From Scleroderma bovista (taxonomy: Eukaryota > Basidiomycota > Agaricomycetes > Boletales > Sclerodermataceae): DNA of 64,000 bases. Shown in pieces: positions 23,501 to 36,852 of the stretch (position 1 is the first letter of the stretch; each line of letters starts with the position of its first letter). The stretch is from positions 1 through 64,000 of the forward strand of contig JAYMGJ010000311.1 of assembly GCA_037178675.1 (NCBI GenBank), in the 5' to 3' direction. The notes below the pieces were generated by a model. That model was not told the origin of the DNA. It was given only the letters and a program-made list of their open reading frames with translations, and made no database searches. The position numbers were made by a program, and so were the translations under genes.

Positions 23501-26500
23501 CGAGGAAAATTCGGCGACTATTGGGGCTAAACGTGCTTGGGACAACCTTTGTAGCCTTCTTGTCGAACTCCAGGAAGCCCCTGAAGTTCCTCGCTTCTCG
23601 CAGTATCGGAGTTCCGACCATCGTGATTTTATCTCCCTTATGAATAGATGTTCCCACCGAAGTATCGAATCCGTACGCGATATCTTCGTGCCTGCAGATG
23701 CCCCGACGGTACGTATACCCTGGAGCCTTCAACTACTGCTCATGCCGTGCATGCCGTAGAATCATACTGCGATATTTGTCCTGCGGGTGTGCAAAATAGA
23801 TGTGGAGGCGTTAGACATTGAGTTGTTAATGTATCATATCTTGAAGGTAATTCTTGTCATTTTCGCAAGATTTTATGGCTTAACACGGTTAAGATGCTAA
23901 CTGGCGCAGAATATGGCCATAAATATTACGAGATCATATTGGATTGCACCTCCTTCACATCCACATCCGAGATCCCTGTCCAGTGGATGAATACATGTTC
24001 ACAGCTCATCCCTTTTGACATTCGCGAGCGCTTCACTAATGTCTATATCCTCAACGCTAACTCGTTGACTCAACGCTATTTAAGGCGAATGTATAACATA
24101 TCGGCAGGTATGTATCTCACTTGTTAAAGCCATTTCTTTCCTGTAACGAATTACCATCAGGAACGATCCTTTCCACTGGAGTAACAGTTTGTCCCTCAGT
24201 TAATGAACTGTTGCAGCACATTCCCCAGTCCTGTCTTTCCACCCTGGAGTATCCTGGTACGTATTGGACTGCTATACACTCAACCAACTGATGGGTTGCC
24301 TCGTAGCATCCTTGGAGAGTGAACAGGGTTCAATATTTACGGACGTGACAATGAGGCAGGCTCACGAGATTCGCATGCCAGTTAAAATGGAAGTTGCGGT
24401 TACACACATCCGCATAACATCGGTTAGAAGACTTCCTGTAATACATGCCAACTAGACTAATTCCTTGACAGATACGAGCTGCTGTGATATCTCCCTCCTT
24501 GTCTTGCAAATGCACTGAGATCATCCCCCTTGCGGATATCAGTGATGCTTACAATGTGTCCACTGGTTTGGACCCCCATGAATTTATCATCCGATTGAGT
24601 AGACAGAATTCTACTTCGTACTTTTCTTCGCAATCTCGTGATGCTATTGTTAAGGTTTGTGTGCCAGACAACTCATTTCTGTCGTGCGGGGCTAACCCTT
24701 TCTTGGTACAGTCTATTAGGGCTGCGAAGAGCCAACTCCGCGATACTCACTCCTTCAGCACGGAAAGGTTCCCTAGGTTCTCGAATGTTTCTGCTACTCT
24801 TCTTCATGTTGGTATGCTCAATGTGGACTCGGAAGAAGAGGAGCTTCGTAGTGCGGCCTATGACCTATTGGGTGCGATTTGCTCATATTTGGACTATGGC
24901 AAGAATCCTGTTATCACTTCCAAGGGTAAGCAGTGTCATCTAACGCATTGTGCTCATGCTTACCGGTATGTTCTGTAAGCCGGTATAATACCCGGCGATA
25001 TCTCTACATTTGTCATCAGCCTTAGCGAACGTCTTGCAAGTTTTGCGCCAAAACTCACACTGGATTTTCTCAATGTGATGGCCTTGGGAATGGGCAAGAC
25101 TAAAGTTGCCCAGCGGATTAATTGTCTGCAATACATGAGCCCGTGGGTGAGGAACTTGGTGCTATTCTGCACGCCCCCAAATCCTTTGTATGAACACTCT
25201 GGTGCACGCCTACGTGATTGTATCCGTGCCCTCATTGACCTGACTATCACTGACCTGGAGGTTCGTTACCTTCTGCGGTCATGCTTCCGTTCTAATGTTT
25301 CTTAGATATCTGCGATGGTTCACAAGTACGTCTGGGCCGAAATAGGGAAGCTTGACTCGTCAATCGTGAATGTGGTATTGGACGAGCTCATTCGAGCAGC
25401 CGCCGATGGTGGTATAGGATCGTGCAGGTGCGAGACCATCGCACGCACAGCGGCTGGTCTTGCTTCTGTCAACGTCAGGGGCAAGGTCTTCGTGAAGCTT
25501 AGGAAGGTTCTTGGAAAGACCTCTCTCAAACCATCAAAGACCCTACCCGATAACATCCATTGGAACGAAATAGCCACATTGACACGCTTTGCTCTTGTTG
25601 CCAGCAACCATTCAAAACAGTTTGCGCACGATCAGTTATACTTCCCGGATATCTGCCACGTTGTCACTCTTATAGCCGGAACCGGACAGACTCTTGTGCG
25701 AAAATCGGTCTACGGTGTCATTATGAATTTCCTTCAGTCGCTGCTCCTTACAAGGGCCGATGACCCTAGTGGTCCTGAACTGCGCACCCTCGTTGACGGG
25801 CTAATGACGGCTGAGAAACTTCAACTTTTTGGTCTTACTCGGCAGTCACTCACAAGTGATTATTACAACTACGACCCACCGAACGACAAGGCTGCCATCG
25901 ATTTGCACGAGGCTCTGACTTTACTCCTTGTAAAAATCATGGAGGTTACCTCAGGTTCAAGGGGTAAGAGTACAATTTGGTTAGCTTGTAATATTCTCTC
26001 ATGTGCGCTTCTAGCTCTCCTTAACGTGTGGCGAGCACGGTGGATGAGTCTAGCGACGTCTACCGCTTTCCAGCTTCCCGCTGCGATGCAGTCCCGAGCT
26101 TTCCTCGTTCTTGGCACACTTGCGACGTCCGATGTCGACGATGACCTTGTGTACCAAATGCTTGTTGCTTTCAAGACGGCTCTTGGGCAATCCACAGAAA
26201 CAGAGACGGTAACCGTCGTTTGTATGTTGAGGTGTATTTGCAAGATCGTACCGGCCCTTGTGGAAGGCTCGAGTTACCTCCCTCAACTTTTCTGGCTGGC
26301 TGTAGCTCTCCTCCAGTCAAGTTATCCAGCCTTCTATGCAGAAGCCGCCGACCTACTACGTGTGACGGTTGAAACATTGGAGAAGCATGGTGCATTCGAA
26401 GGCGATTCGATACCCGCCATTCTTCTTGGCGGTCGCATTCAATTGGAGGACACAGTCAGTCAACTTGATCGCCTTTTGTGTCTGTCCTTTGAGTCCAGCT

Positions 26501-27331
26501 TCTCCTTCTCTCTGGCGGCTATTATTTTCAAGGGTGTCCGTCACAGCCACTTGAAATCGTCTGCAGAGATGGTGTTGAGGAGTCTGCTCGCCGTTACCGT
26601 TCGTTCCTCCGGTCCAGCGACGACACTATGTGAAGATGCTCTTGGCTACTTCATAGCACTCATCCCATTCGCTACTACTCGCGACTCCTATATTAAACTT
26701 CTGCACGACTGTCGGGCAGAGGAGTTATTGCAGAGCGCAGCAGCCTTGCGCGAGAACGACTGTCGGGCAGAGGAATTACTGCAGAGCGCAGCCGAGAACG
26801 ACTTTATCCCACGGGCTCCCATCGGCGTCAACGCTGCGCTACTGGCGGTGACGTTCGCTACAACCATGCTTACAACTGCTCAGGGAGACGATTCTGAGAC
26901 TGAGATGTTGTACAATTTACTGTTGGACATTGGTACTGTCCATCCAAACCTTTCGTCTATGATGTACGGTTTGTGTTCTAGTTTTCAACTTCTATGTTGT
27001 TGACTATCTTTGCAGATACGAAACGTTGCAAGACAAAATCAAGGACGCTTTTGCGATCTCTGGAAACGCTGCTATTATTAGGCTTGCATCGAACCTATTT
27101 CGGCTGTCTCAAGACCACCTCCGGGTGTCCGCATTGCGAGGGGGCTCCACATCTACACTCAGTACTGCCGACGAGGGAAGCGTAACGCCAGGGCTTAAAA
27201 AACGGCTGGAGGACTTGGGAATGGAAGGACTCATGATGAACTTCCAATTCCTACCTCCTAATAGGGGACAATGGTCAAAGATTGCTGCTTGGATTTCTGA
27301 GCTGGTTAACAAAATTGTTGGGTTGGGGTAA
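17562..27331 (+). CDS. ira1: Neurofibromin/IRA-type Ras GTPase-activating protein
   Basis: This protein switches Ras off by speeding GTP hydrolysis. The gene spans 9.8 kb with about 20 short introns and codes roughly 2,800-2,900 residues. The ATG at 17562 opens MPPRRPSASTSHVNP and splices into LPLHSGMALDIVEADLATQS. The catalytic Ras-GAP core lies at about 22.6-23.4 kb: ASDADLFRSNSTCTRFL holds the arginine finger (codon 22654-22656), and FLR|FISPAIVAPE is the FLRFISPA signature split by an intron. A Sec14/CRAL-TRIO-like module follows at about 23.9-24.2 kb (IPVQWMNTCSQLIPFDIRER), then a PH-like region and long HEAT-type helices. The end is ISELVNKIVGLG at 27331. The N-terminal half (18.0-22.5 kb) is less conserved. 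An in-frame tandem duplication lies at 26706-26798. Confidence 0.95.
26706..26798 (+). repeat. In-frame tandem duplication inside ira1
   Basis: Unit 1 (26706-26756, 51 bp) codes DCRAEELLQSAAALREN, and unit 2 (26757-26798, 42 bp) codes DCRAEELLQSAAEN. The units match at nearly every base except that unit 2 lacks nine bases. Both keep the reading frame. Confidence 0.9.
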
Positions 27332-27631
27332 ATTGTTCATCTTCATAATTCAAGGGTACTGTGTAGATCATATCTGGCATTTTCATCTTCTGCCATTCAC
27401 GTATTGTTCATTGTCTTCGCACCCAACTTACAGTAATACCATTTTGTCTTTTGTGGACCGGATCATATCTTCAGAAGTGAACCAAAAAGTTCTCACGGGT
27501 TCTCAATAACTAGTAGCGCTAATTCGGACGCCTCCCTAACTTCCTTGCCTTAAACGCGTTGAGACGCTGCAGCGTCGCCGCTCGTCACGACCCGCTTGAC
27601 GACTTCAACATTCTCAGAAGATTCCCATTCG
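27332..27631. other. Tandem intergenic spacer, 300 bp
   Basis: This spacer holds the 3' end of the Ras-GAP transcript and the promoter of the coiled-coil gene. Nothing else was recognised. Confidence 0.4.
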
Positions 27632-30600
27632 ATGCCAGGAAGCTCAGATACTCGCCGTCCAGCTACCCCAGACTCTGTGTTAGCTAGTAGTCTTCAAGCA
27701 ACCAGCCCAATCGACGATCTTACACTTGCCCTGACCAACTTCTCCCGAGTACCTTCTCCAGAGCTCCAAAATTTATGTTGCTGCTGTGGGGAAGAGGATT
27801 GTGAGACCACAAAGAATTGGCTGGCATTGAAGGGCAAGCTTGAGAGCAGACTCATCTTGAGTGCTGGTAGGTCAAAGGCAGCAAGATTGTTTCAGCACTG
27901 TAAAATGTTCCCCCACAGAGGTCGGCTCTGCTTTGTTGCGGAGACACGAGGCTTACGTGCGGCAACATGAGGTTCGTCAGACTGAATTGCCCTTTGCATA
28001 CTCCCTCCTAAGCCACGCGCAGCCAAGCGACGTGTTTCCCCAGAAGAGTTCTGAGGTCGAGTCAAACGATGAAGTCGACAAGGAAAATGCCGAAGTAGAT
28101 GCCCGGATTGCTGAGCTGATCAGAGAGAATACTGTCCTCCAGAAGGTTCGCCCGTTCAATCATTGGAGTTGTAATAGTGGACCCTAATTCTTGCACTACA
28201 GCAACTTAACCAAGCCCTCGTGAACAATGAGATTGCAGAGGCATCTAACAAGCATACCCTGCATGAACTTGAAGAAGAACGCAGTGCAGTTTCGAAGTTG
28301 ACAGTACATCACGCTCGTTCAGTAGCTCTGGACGCTAGGCTGGCTGCGGTACTCCAGGAGAATGATGACATGCGTCAGGAACGGGACGGCCAAGCTCATA
28401 GAGCCAAACTTGCAGAAACGCGACTGGTTGCCCTTGAAGACCGTGCAGGTAAATTAACCCCTGACCCGGATAAAGCTGCTCACTTGCCTTACACGTTATG
28501 CAGACAAACTTCAGGCCGAAATTCGTCGCTTGCAAGGCAATCTTGAAATGAGACGAGCCCGTCGACTAGAATCATCGGAATCGCTCCTGCAAGAAGTCCG
28601 TACCCGTTTGAAAGAGCTGCAGAATAACGTGAGCCTCAGTACACCTTTTGTTTGGCCATATTAGCTTGATATACATGACCTCAGCATATACGCAAGTCGG
28701 CAATCGAAGATAATGCCGAGGTCTCAAGAGTACTTGAGGCCTTAGTTGCTGATAATGAAGCGTTGAAAACGGACAACGAGCAACTACATAATCTTCTGAC
28801 AGAGTCACGGGAAGACATCCAAGCGCTGCAAGCACGAGTAGACGAGCACAGAATTCTTCCGCCTCCAATAAGAAGTAAGCTGCATGCCTGATTTTTCTCA
28901 ACCTGGTTGAATAACAAATAGTTACCGAAGTCGAAGCACCTCCAAAGCATGCATGCACTGCAAGTGGGCCTTCCTCTTTAATGAAGGATTCAGTAGGCTT
29001 AATACTGCCCTCTTCAAATATGCAGACTAACTTCCATGGTTGTAGTTGCTGCTGAGTTCTGCAAAACGTCCTGCAAGTATGGAGCCAGGGTCTCGATGCG
29101 GCTACGTGAGTGACTTATCATTGCCTATTCCCCTTCCTCATCTAGCAAGCAGGAGCCATTAACTCCCGAAACAAATCGTCGGCCACTCTCGCCCGCGGAG
29201 TCTTTGTTAGCGTCTGCGCCGAAAGGCTCTTTCGCCACCTACCCGCATTCATATTACCCGTCATCTCAATTCAGCTTCGATACCGAGGAATCCGAATATG
29301 ATCAAGGGTTGCTACTTGCCCACCAGGCCACGAAAGCGGTGCAGACTGACTGCTGGCTTGGTGGGAACCCTACTGCTCATCTCACACCATCTTGCATCGA
29401 CCAGTACTCATATTCACCTTGCCTACAAGATGGGCGCTCTGATTCCTCCTCGCTTTTTGATGGTCAGGCTTCCCCGATGTCAAATCTTTTGGAGCGCATG
29501 ATGTCCCTTCTACACCGGATGTCCCAAGCTGACGCCCTCACACTCACCAATCGCCTCAAACGACAGCATCTCCGAGGTGCAGATGTTAAGCACCTCTCGC
29601 GCATAACGGTTGGCAACATCATATCGGAGCTCGCTCAACTCCGTGCCCAGTACCGAATGTTCCTTGAGGACGAGAAAATGACCCTTTTGTGTACACGAAG
29701 AGACCTTCGTGGGTTGTTCAAATTATTCAAGGATGCATTCAACGAGATGGGCCAGATGCGTGTCGCACTAAATGACGTTATCCTGGAACCGTCCATTGCA
29801 AGCAGAGTTAGTGAAATGGCTCTCGACCCTGCTAGAGCAGAAGCTATGGAAAGAGAGTGCGAGTCTTCCGGATCCGCCCTTGGATTGAGCTGGATGGCCC
29901 CCTTTTCCAAGCTGTTTGGAGCCTCGCTGCACGATTTGGGTTCTCAGTTAACGACTTCTCCTTCGCGGCAAATCAACAGAGGAAGAGCAGAGCTTCGGCA
30001 CCCACGACCGGTAGTACCCAAGATTGGACCTGCCCTCGCTGCCACTACAACTACGGTGAATGTTGAATTCTCTGGCGCGGGTGCTGGCAGGTCGGTGACA
30101 AACGTGTTCTCATCGTCCCCTATTGCTGCGGCCGCTGCTGTAAAAAACCAGCCCCCAGACTTGAATCCACACCCTCCGACGACGACGACGACGGCAACGA
30201 CATCGAATGTTCGTAGTGTCATGGGCATCTTTGCAGGTGCACCACGTGACGACACTTCCGACCCTTGGGTCGTCCTTCCCCGAGTTCCCCGGCGTGTCCA
30301 GTCCACTTATTTCAGATCCAACGCCCCTGATAATGGTTCTGTTACTGTTGGCAAAGCCGCGGGGAGGAAACGTCATGTATCTCATATGTCCAGAGACGTT
30401 GACGCGGTGCTCGATGCGGAGATTATTTGCAGGAACGGATTGGAGGAAGAAAACATTGATCATACCTTCCATCGACGTGGTCTCTCGGACTCATCGATTC
30501 GTTCATCATTTGTAAACCATGCTGAGGACACCAACCCTTCCGACCAGCGCAGGCCTTTCTTGGAGCATCCCTCAGTCCTGCAGACGTTGAGTAGAACTGT

Positions 30601-30910
30601 CCAGAACTTCAAACAAGTAGCTTCACACACTATCTCGGGCGTTACTGGTGCCACTACTGTGACCACGCCATCGTCCTCATCTGGAGTCTCTTCAATTCCA
30701 GAAAGGCAAGGCTTGAGCTCGAGCGAAGGGCTAGATGTGCCCCGGCAACGGTCGAGCACCCCATTCTCGTTACTTCCCCATCTGCCATCTTGGAGGGGGG
30801 CCGGATCTATCCTTGATCCACTTGGCTCTGTCCCGCCTGGTCACTATGTCAACAGTCTTCGGGAGGAGCCAACAATACATCGACACCTAGCACAGGGCAG
30901 GGACATATAA
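27632..30910 (+). CDS. Large coiled-coil protein of unknown function
   Basis: The ATG at 27632 opens MPGSSDTRRPATPDSVLASS. A cysteine cluster LCCCCGEEDCETTKNW follows at about residue 55. Exons from 27.9 to 28.9 kb form a long coiled coil (ENAEVDARIAELIRENTVLQ; LEEERSAVSKLTVHHARSVA; TDNEQLHNLLTESREDIQAL). The last exon carries a helical conserved segment (NLLERMMSLLHRMSQADALT; LSRITVGNIISELAQLRAQY), then a disordered Ser/Pro-rich tail with a short poly-Thr run from an ACG repeat near 30180. The length is about 1,000 residues. The exon edges between 28.9 and 29.2 kb are uncertain. The layout resembles cytoskeletal or spindle-pole scaffold proteins, but I recognise no named family. Confidence 0.75.
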
Positions 30911-31130
30911 CATTGCGACGATCCTATGAATATGCATATGGTATAACTATTTCTCAACACAGGCTAACATTATTCTGGATTACAAACTCATGGATTTCTC
31001 AAAATCACTGGGACAATCATGTGTATTATTTATATTTCCGAGCGGGACACTCGTTTTGACAGGGAATTATGCTAGCTAAAGCAACAAACCTGATGAGCTG
31101 AGATACGAAGAGCTTACGAATATCTCATGA

Positions 31131-31720
31131 TCAGCCAAGCGCCAAAAGGTAACCATCTAAGAGAACATGACTGTCGAGCTGCATAAAAGTTAGAAATACA
31201 CACCTGCACGTAGGCGTACTCGTTGCGCACTAACATCAAAGTTGTTCGAGCAATATCTTCGTCACGACCTGGGCTATCAGTAGGGATGCCCCTTCGCTCT
31301 AAATTTTCTTCCCCGAGATTTGTTACACCCATCAGAGCTACCCACTATGAGTCATTTCCGAGGAAAAAATGTCCGGTGCGATGCTGTTTACCCTGACTCG
31401 GGGTGGCCTTGCTGCTGGACATCCGAGCAAACATCATCGTCAGATGAGCAAAGAAAGTATCAATGACATTGGTTCTGTACACATCCTCCCATCCTCCCGT
31501 CTTGGTTACATAAAAGATGATAGGAGAGTAGCTGAGTACTTTCTTTTTCACAAGCTGGCGAATATAGTCCTGGGAAGTGACAACACAGCCTGCAGGAATG
31601 ATGTACAAGGGAAGAACCTTATTACATTGCTGCTTTTTCGACCACACCCCGACGGCAAGAGGTGATATAAGTGCCTCCACCTGTAGACACAAACCCAACG
31701 TCGAACTTCTCAGTCACTGG
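31131..31720 (-). pseudogene. Short-chain dehydrogenase pseudogene, copy 1
   Basis: Read on the minus strand, this aligns with the SDR copy at 32095-32950. Shared landmarks are SQDYIRQLVKKK (copy 2 SEDSIRQLVDEV), WEDVYRTNVIDTFF (copy 2 REDVYRTSVIGAFR), SPGRDEDIARTTLMLVRNEYAYVQ and a final exon ending DGYLLALG. A deletion directly joins NVIDTFF to AHLTMMF and removes the catalytic Ser and the YxxxK motif. The final exon has also lost about 14 bases. Sequence similarity continues upstream to about 31.8 kb, so the promoter was duplicated too. This copy cannot make an active enzyme. Confidence 0.8.
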
Positions 31721-32094
31721 GCATTTTCGGAAGTCACCGGAATTCAATTTAGATAGTAACGACCCCACGGATCTGGGGAGATCGACGCCCGCATCTATGT
31801 ACTAATTTTACAGTCGATGACGTTTCGTGAACGGCCTGGACTCTGGTGAGGTCATTGTACGTGATAAGTGAATAAGTTCATGGAGGTCACAACAAAACAG
31901 CAAGAGGACTGCATTCAATTCCTGCAACTTGCATGAGATGATACACAAACAAAGTATCGAATACAACATTAATTTGATGCCGGCTTCGAGCTTGAAAACC
32001 TATACTGTGGTCAGCCAAATTGATGGCCATATAGGCTTACTGCTTCAAATCCACTCTAGTAATAAGCTGAGATGTGCAGATCTTCGTGAGAAGA

Positions 32095-32950
32095 TCAGCC
32101 ATGTGAAAGTAGATAACCACCATCGATCGCAATCGTCTAAGAGACATAAATGCCATGTTGGATAAAAACAAGAAATGCATACCTGCCCATAGGCGTACTG
32201 GTCACATGCTAACATCAATGCTGCTTGAGCAATTTCTTCGTCGCGACCTGTGCGATCAGCAGGAATTTGCATCTGCCTGATCAATCGCTCAGCGTTAGGC
32301 TGAGGCTGTTTACTCTGACTCGGATGGTCTTGCTCCTGAATTTCTGAGAAAGCATCGTCGTCAGATGAACGGTCACCGCTTTTGATGCACTGTATTTGAC
32401 GCGGTCGAAAGTGTTGCGAGTGATACCGGCAATGGATGAGATGTTGATAATTGAACCAGTATGTCTGGGGCGACTTGTCGTCGCCGCATGGAGAAAAGGC
32501 AGAAAAGCAGCAGAAACACGAAATGCACCGATGACGCTTGTTCTGTATACATCCTCCCGGGCTGAGTCGTCGTTGAAAAGGTCCTCAGCGAGGGCCTGGA
32601 CACGTTCGTCTTGTTTCCCTGCTTCCCTCGTCCCGAGGCCACCAGCATTGTTGACGAGCACATCGACCTGAGTCTCGTTTTTCCTGACCTCGTCGACAAG
32701 CTGGCGAATTGAGTCCTCGGAAGTGATGTCACAGACCATGGGAATGAGCTTTCCGCGAGGATATGCAAGGGAAGAGCCTCAGTACTTTGCTGTCTTTTCA
32801 AGGACGTCCCGACGGCGGGAGGTAATGTAAACCTTTGCGCCACTGTTGGCGAAGGCTTGAGCGTTCATGAGACCAACCCGTGACGACGCAAACTCAGCCT
32901 TCAGCATTGAAGAGATTGTTGACGATAAACCTGACATTTTCAGAAGTCAT
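32095..32950 (-). pseudogene. Short-chain dehydrogenase pseudogene, copy 2
   Basis: This was an NAD(P)-dependent SDR. Clear motifs remain: QVDVLVNNAGG, GSIINISSIAG (catalytic Ser) and KYSASKAV (YxxxK), then GRDEEIAQAALMLACDQYAY. A last exon gives TIAIDGGYLLSHG after a GT..AG intron. The coding path from MTSENVRFIVNNLFNAEG at 32950 is broken. A stop follows NAEG. The glycine-rich cofactor motif after VCVVTG is shortened and out of frame. A TGA lies at 32779-32781 after EKTAKY, and the frame shifts again after RVRVNSLS. Three or more lesions point to a pseudogene and not to introns. It is better preserved than copy 1. Confidence 0.82.
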
Positions 32951-33432
32951 TGGGAAAAAAACAGGGACTTGTAACGAACCAGAAAACCCGGAGCTAGATG
33001 GAGGCAGCATTCCCGTCCGCTCGTTGTTTATAATAAATCGATGACGTACCAAGAAATTTGCACATGTCGGATCCATCCCGTGCCCCCGGGTAGTCAAACT
33101 TCACATAACTATCAAGGAACCAAACTCTGCAAGTTGGTTACGTCGGGATCAGAGTGCATTGGGAGGAAAACTTTTACTATGACGATTTACTGTAAATGGG
33201 ACTTTACATAACTTCGGCAGGATTGCCGCTTAGTAGTACGTAGAGGTGAGGCTTTCTGCGGAAATCTGAGGCTGCAGAACTAACTGAACTGGGCCTATGA
33301 TGCTAGGGAGGATCAATGCAATTGCCGCAGTTCAAGGAGGTTGAAAGGTGTCGTTCCGATGATCCGCTAGTTGGTACATACAACAGTGGTTCTACATACA
33401 TAAATGTGCTATCCTGTCTTAATGCTACATCC
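32951..33432. other. Intergenic region, 480 bp
   Basis: This region holds the former promoter of SDR copy 2, similar to the stretch above copy 1, and the 3' flank of the WBP2-like gene. No gene was seen. Confidence 0.4.
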
Positions 33433-34124
33433 TCACGCACCATAACCCGGGGGCATATCATAATTGGACGAACTGGCAGCTGCCATGCTAGATGACGAGT
33501 AGGCAGCTGTTGTAAGCGAGTTGCTGGTCAGACTCAAAGTGCAGAGGAAAGATATATAGACGACGTACGGAGATTCTCTTCATCATCTATTGAACTTTGT
33601 CTCTTCATATAAACTGCTCTCTCCCTCGTCTTCTCCAGGACGCCAACAAAGCTAAATAGGCCCGTCTTGAGGGTCCTCAGTTCGAGCGTTGTATCCTGTG
33701 TCAGTCCACCCCCGGGAGATGGGTTTATGGAGAGCATGAGGTAGTTTGAGCCGAAGAACGGCTGCTCGAACTTGGAGGAGAGGATGGATTCCAGAGGCAG
33801 AGTCAACGATTCAAACGCGAGTTTCGCCTTGCTGCCACTGGGTTGGCTTGTGAATATCAGCTACAAGGAGCAGACACGATTAGCATCTACACTATGGTCA
33901 AGAGCCCCATCGATCAGGATTACCCGTTTGTCAGTCAGGTAGATCGTTCCACATTCCTTCATCTTGGAGGGGCCAGCGGCCCCAGCGCCTGCTGAGGAGG
34001 TTTGGGGCGACACATCCGGGATGACGAGTGTGCATTCGACATCCGAGACGGTTGTAATGTTGACTTCATCTTGTAAAGGCAGAGGATTGCGGATTGCATC
34101 GAACATAACCCAGTTCAGTGCCAT
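33433..34124 (-). CDS. WBP2/GRAM-like protein with PPGY motif
   Basis: Exon 1 (from ATG 34124) codes MALNWVMFDAIRNPLPLQDE and ends GTIYLTDKR. It joins LIFTSQPSGSKAKLAFESLT across a GT..AG intron. The PH-GRAM-like fold is suggested by IYLTDKR and by LPLESILSSKFEQPFFGSNY. A last small exon was found by frame: after DDEENL it reads PAYSSSSMAAASSSNYDMPP and ends GYGA, giving an LPAY and a PPGY motif that could bind WW domains, as in animal WBP2. The length is about 200 residues. Similar fungal proteins are known as UPF0664. The tRNA-Arg at 34234 sits just upstream. The function in fungi is not known. Confidence 0.85.
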
Positions 34125-34233
34125 GGCGTTGGAGTGTCTGCTGGGTATTAGGGGAATCCAACACGTAAGTGGTAGGCCAGAAAAGGAAATTATCCTATTC
34201 TATTTTCTGAACATATCAATGCCAAGACAGCAT

Positions 34234-34315
34234 GGCTACCTAGCGCAATGGTAGCGCGTTTGGCTTCGATCGCCGACGGCACCAAAAGGTTGCAGGTTCG
34301 AGTCCTGCGGTGGTC
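34234..34315 (+). tRNA. tRNA-Arg (TCG) with 11-nt intron, copy 1
   Basis: The cloverleaf is complete. The acceptor is GGCTACC with GGTGGTC, the D arm GCGC..GCGC, the anticodon stem TTTGG with CCAAA, and the T arm GCAGG-TTCGAGT-CCTGC. The anticodon loop is 18 nt. Removing the 11 nt TCGCCGACGGC one base 3' of the anticodon, the standard eukaryotic intron position, leaves a 7-nt loop with anticodon TCG, which reads CGA. A run of five T at 34317-34321 is a Pol III terminator. All 82 bases match the inverted copy at 36675-36756. Confidence 0.93.
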
Positions 34316-34374
34316 ATTTTTGCTTCCGTCTGGTTTGGTTGGAAACTACAATACTGAAACAATAATACATCCTT

Positions 34375-36594
<2,220 letters not shown>

Positions 36595-36642
36595 GGCTCC
36601 CCTCGACAATGAACGAGAACGCGACTGGGTTCGCGTCGGGGG

Positions 36643-36650
36643 TCACGTGA
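36643..36650. promoter_or_regulatory. E-box TCACGTGA in CDC7/UBP divergent promoter
   Basis: The 8-bp palindrome lies 49 bp upstream of the CDC7 ATG and about 200 bp upstream of the ubiquitin-protease ATG. It matches the bHLH (Cbf1-like) consensus. Function is inferred. Confidence 0.35.
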
Positions 36651-36674
36651 GCGGTGGGATGACTAATAAAAAAT

Positions 36675-36756
36675 GACCACCGCAGGACTCGAACCTGCAA
36701 CCTTTTGGTGCCGTCGGCGATCGAAGCCAAACGCGCTACCATTGCGCTAGGTAGCC
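36675..36756 (-). tRNA. tRNA-Arg (TCG) with 11-nt intron, copy 2
   Basis: This is identical to copy 1 over all 82 bases, intron included, on the opposite strand. A T run follows its 3' end (AAAAAA at about 36668-36673 on the plus strand). Identity stops at the gene edges, so only the tRNA was conserved or copied. It sits inside the divergent promoter region between CDC7 and the ubiquitin protease. Confidence 0.93.
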
Positions 36757-36852
36757 TTGAGAGGAGCAGGCGGACATCCGCAACAGAGGCACTCGCAGAC
36801 GCACGCACTCGCACTCGCACTCGTCCATGTCGTTGACAGCGTAGCGTCTCCC

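Noticed and set aside
31369..31665. Plus-strand frame over SDR copy 1
   Set aside because: It is the antisense of a decayed SDR gene whose similarity to the neighbouring copy is clear on the minus strand.
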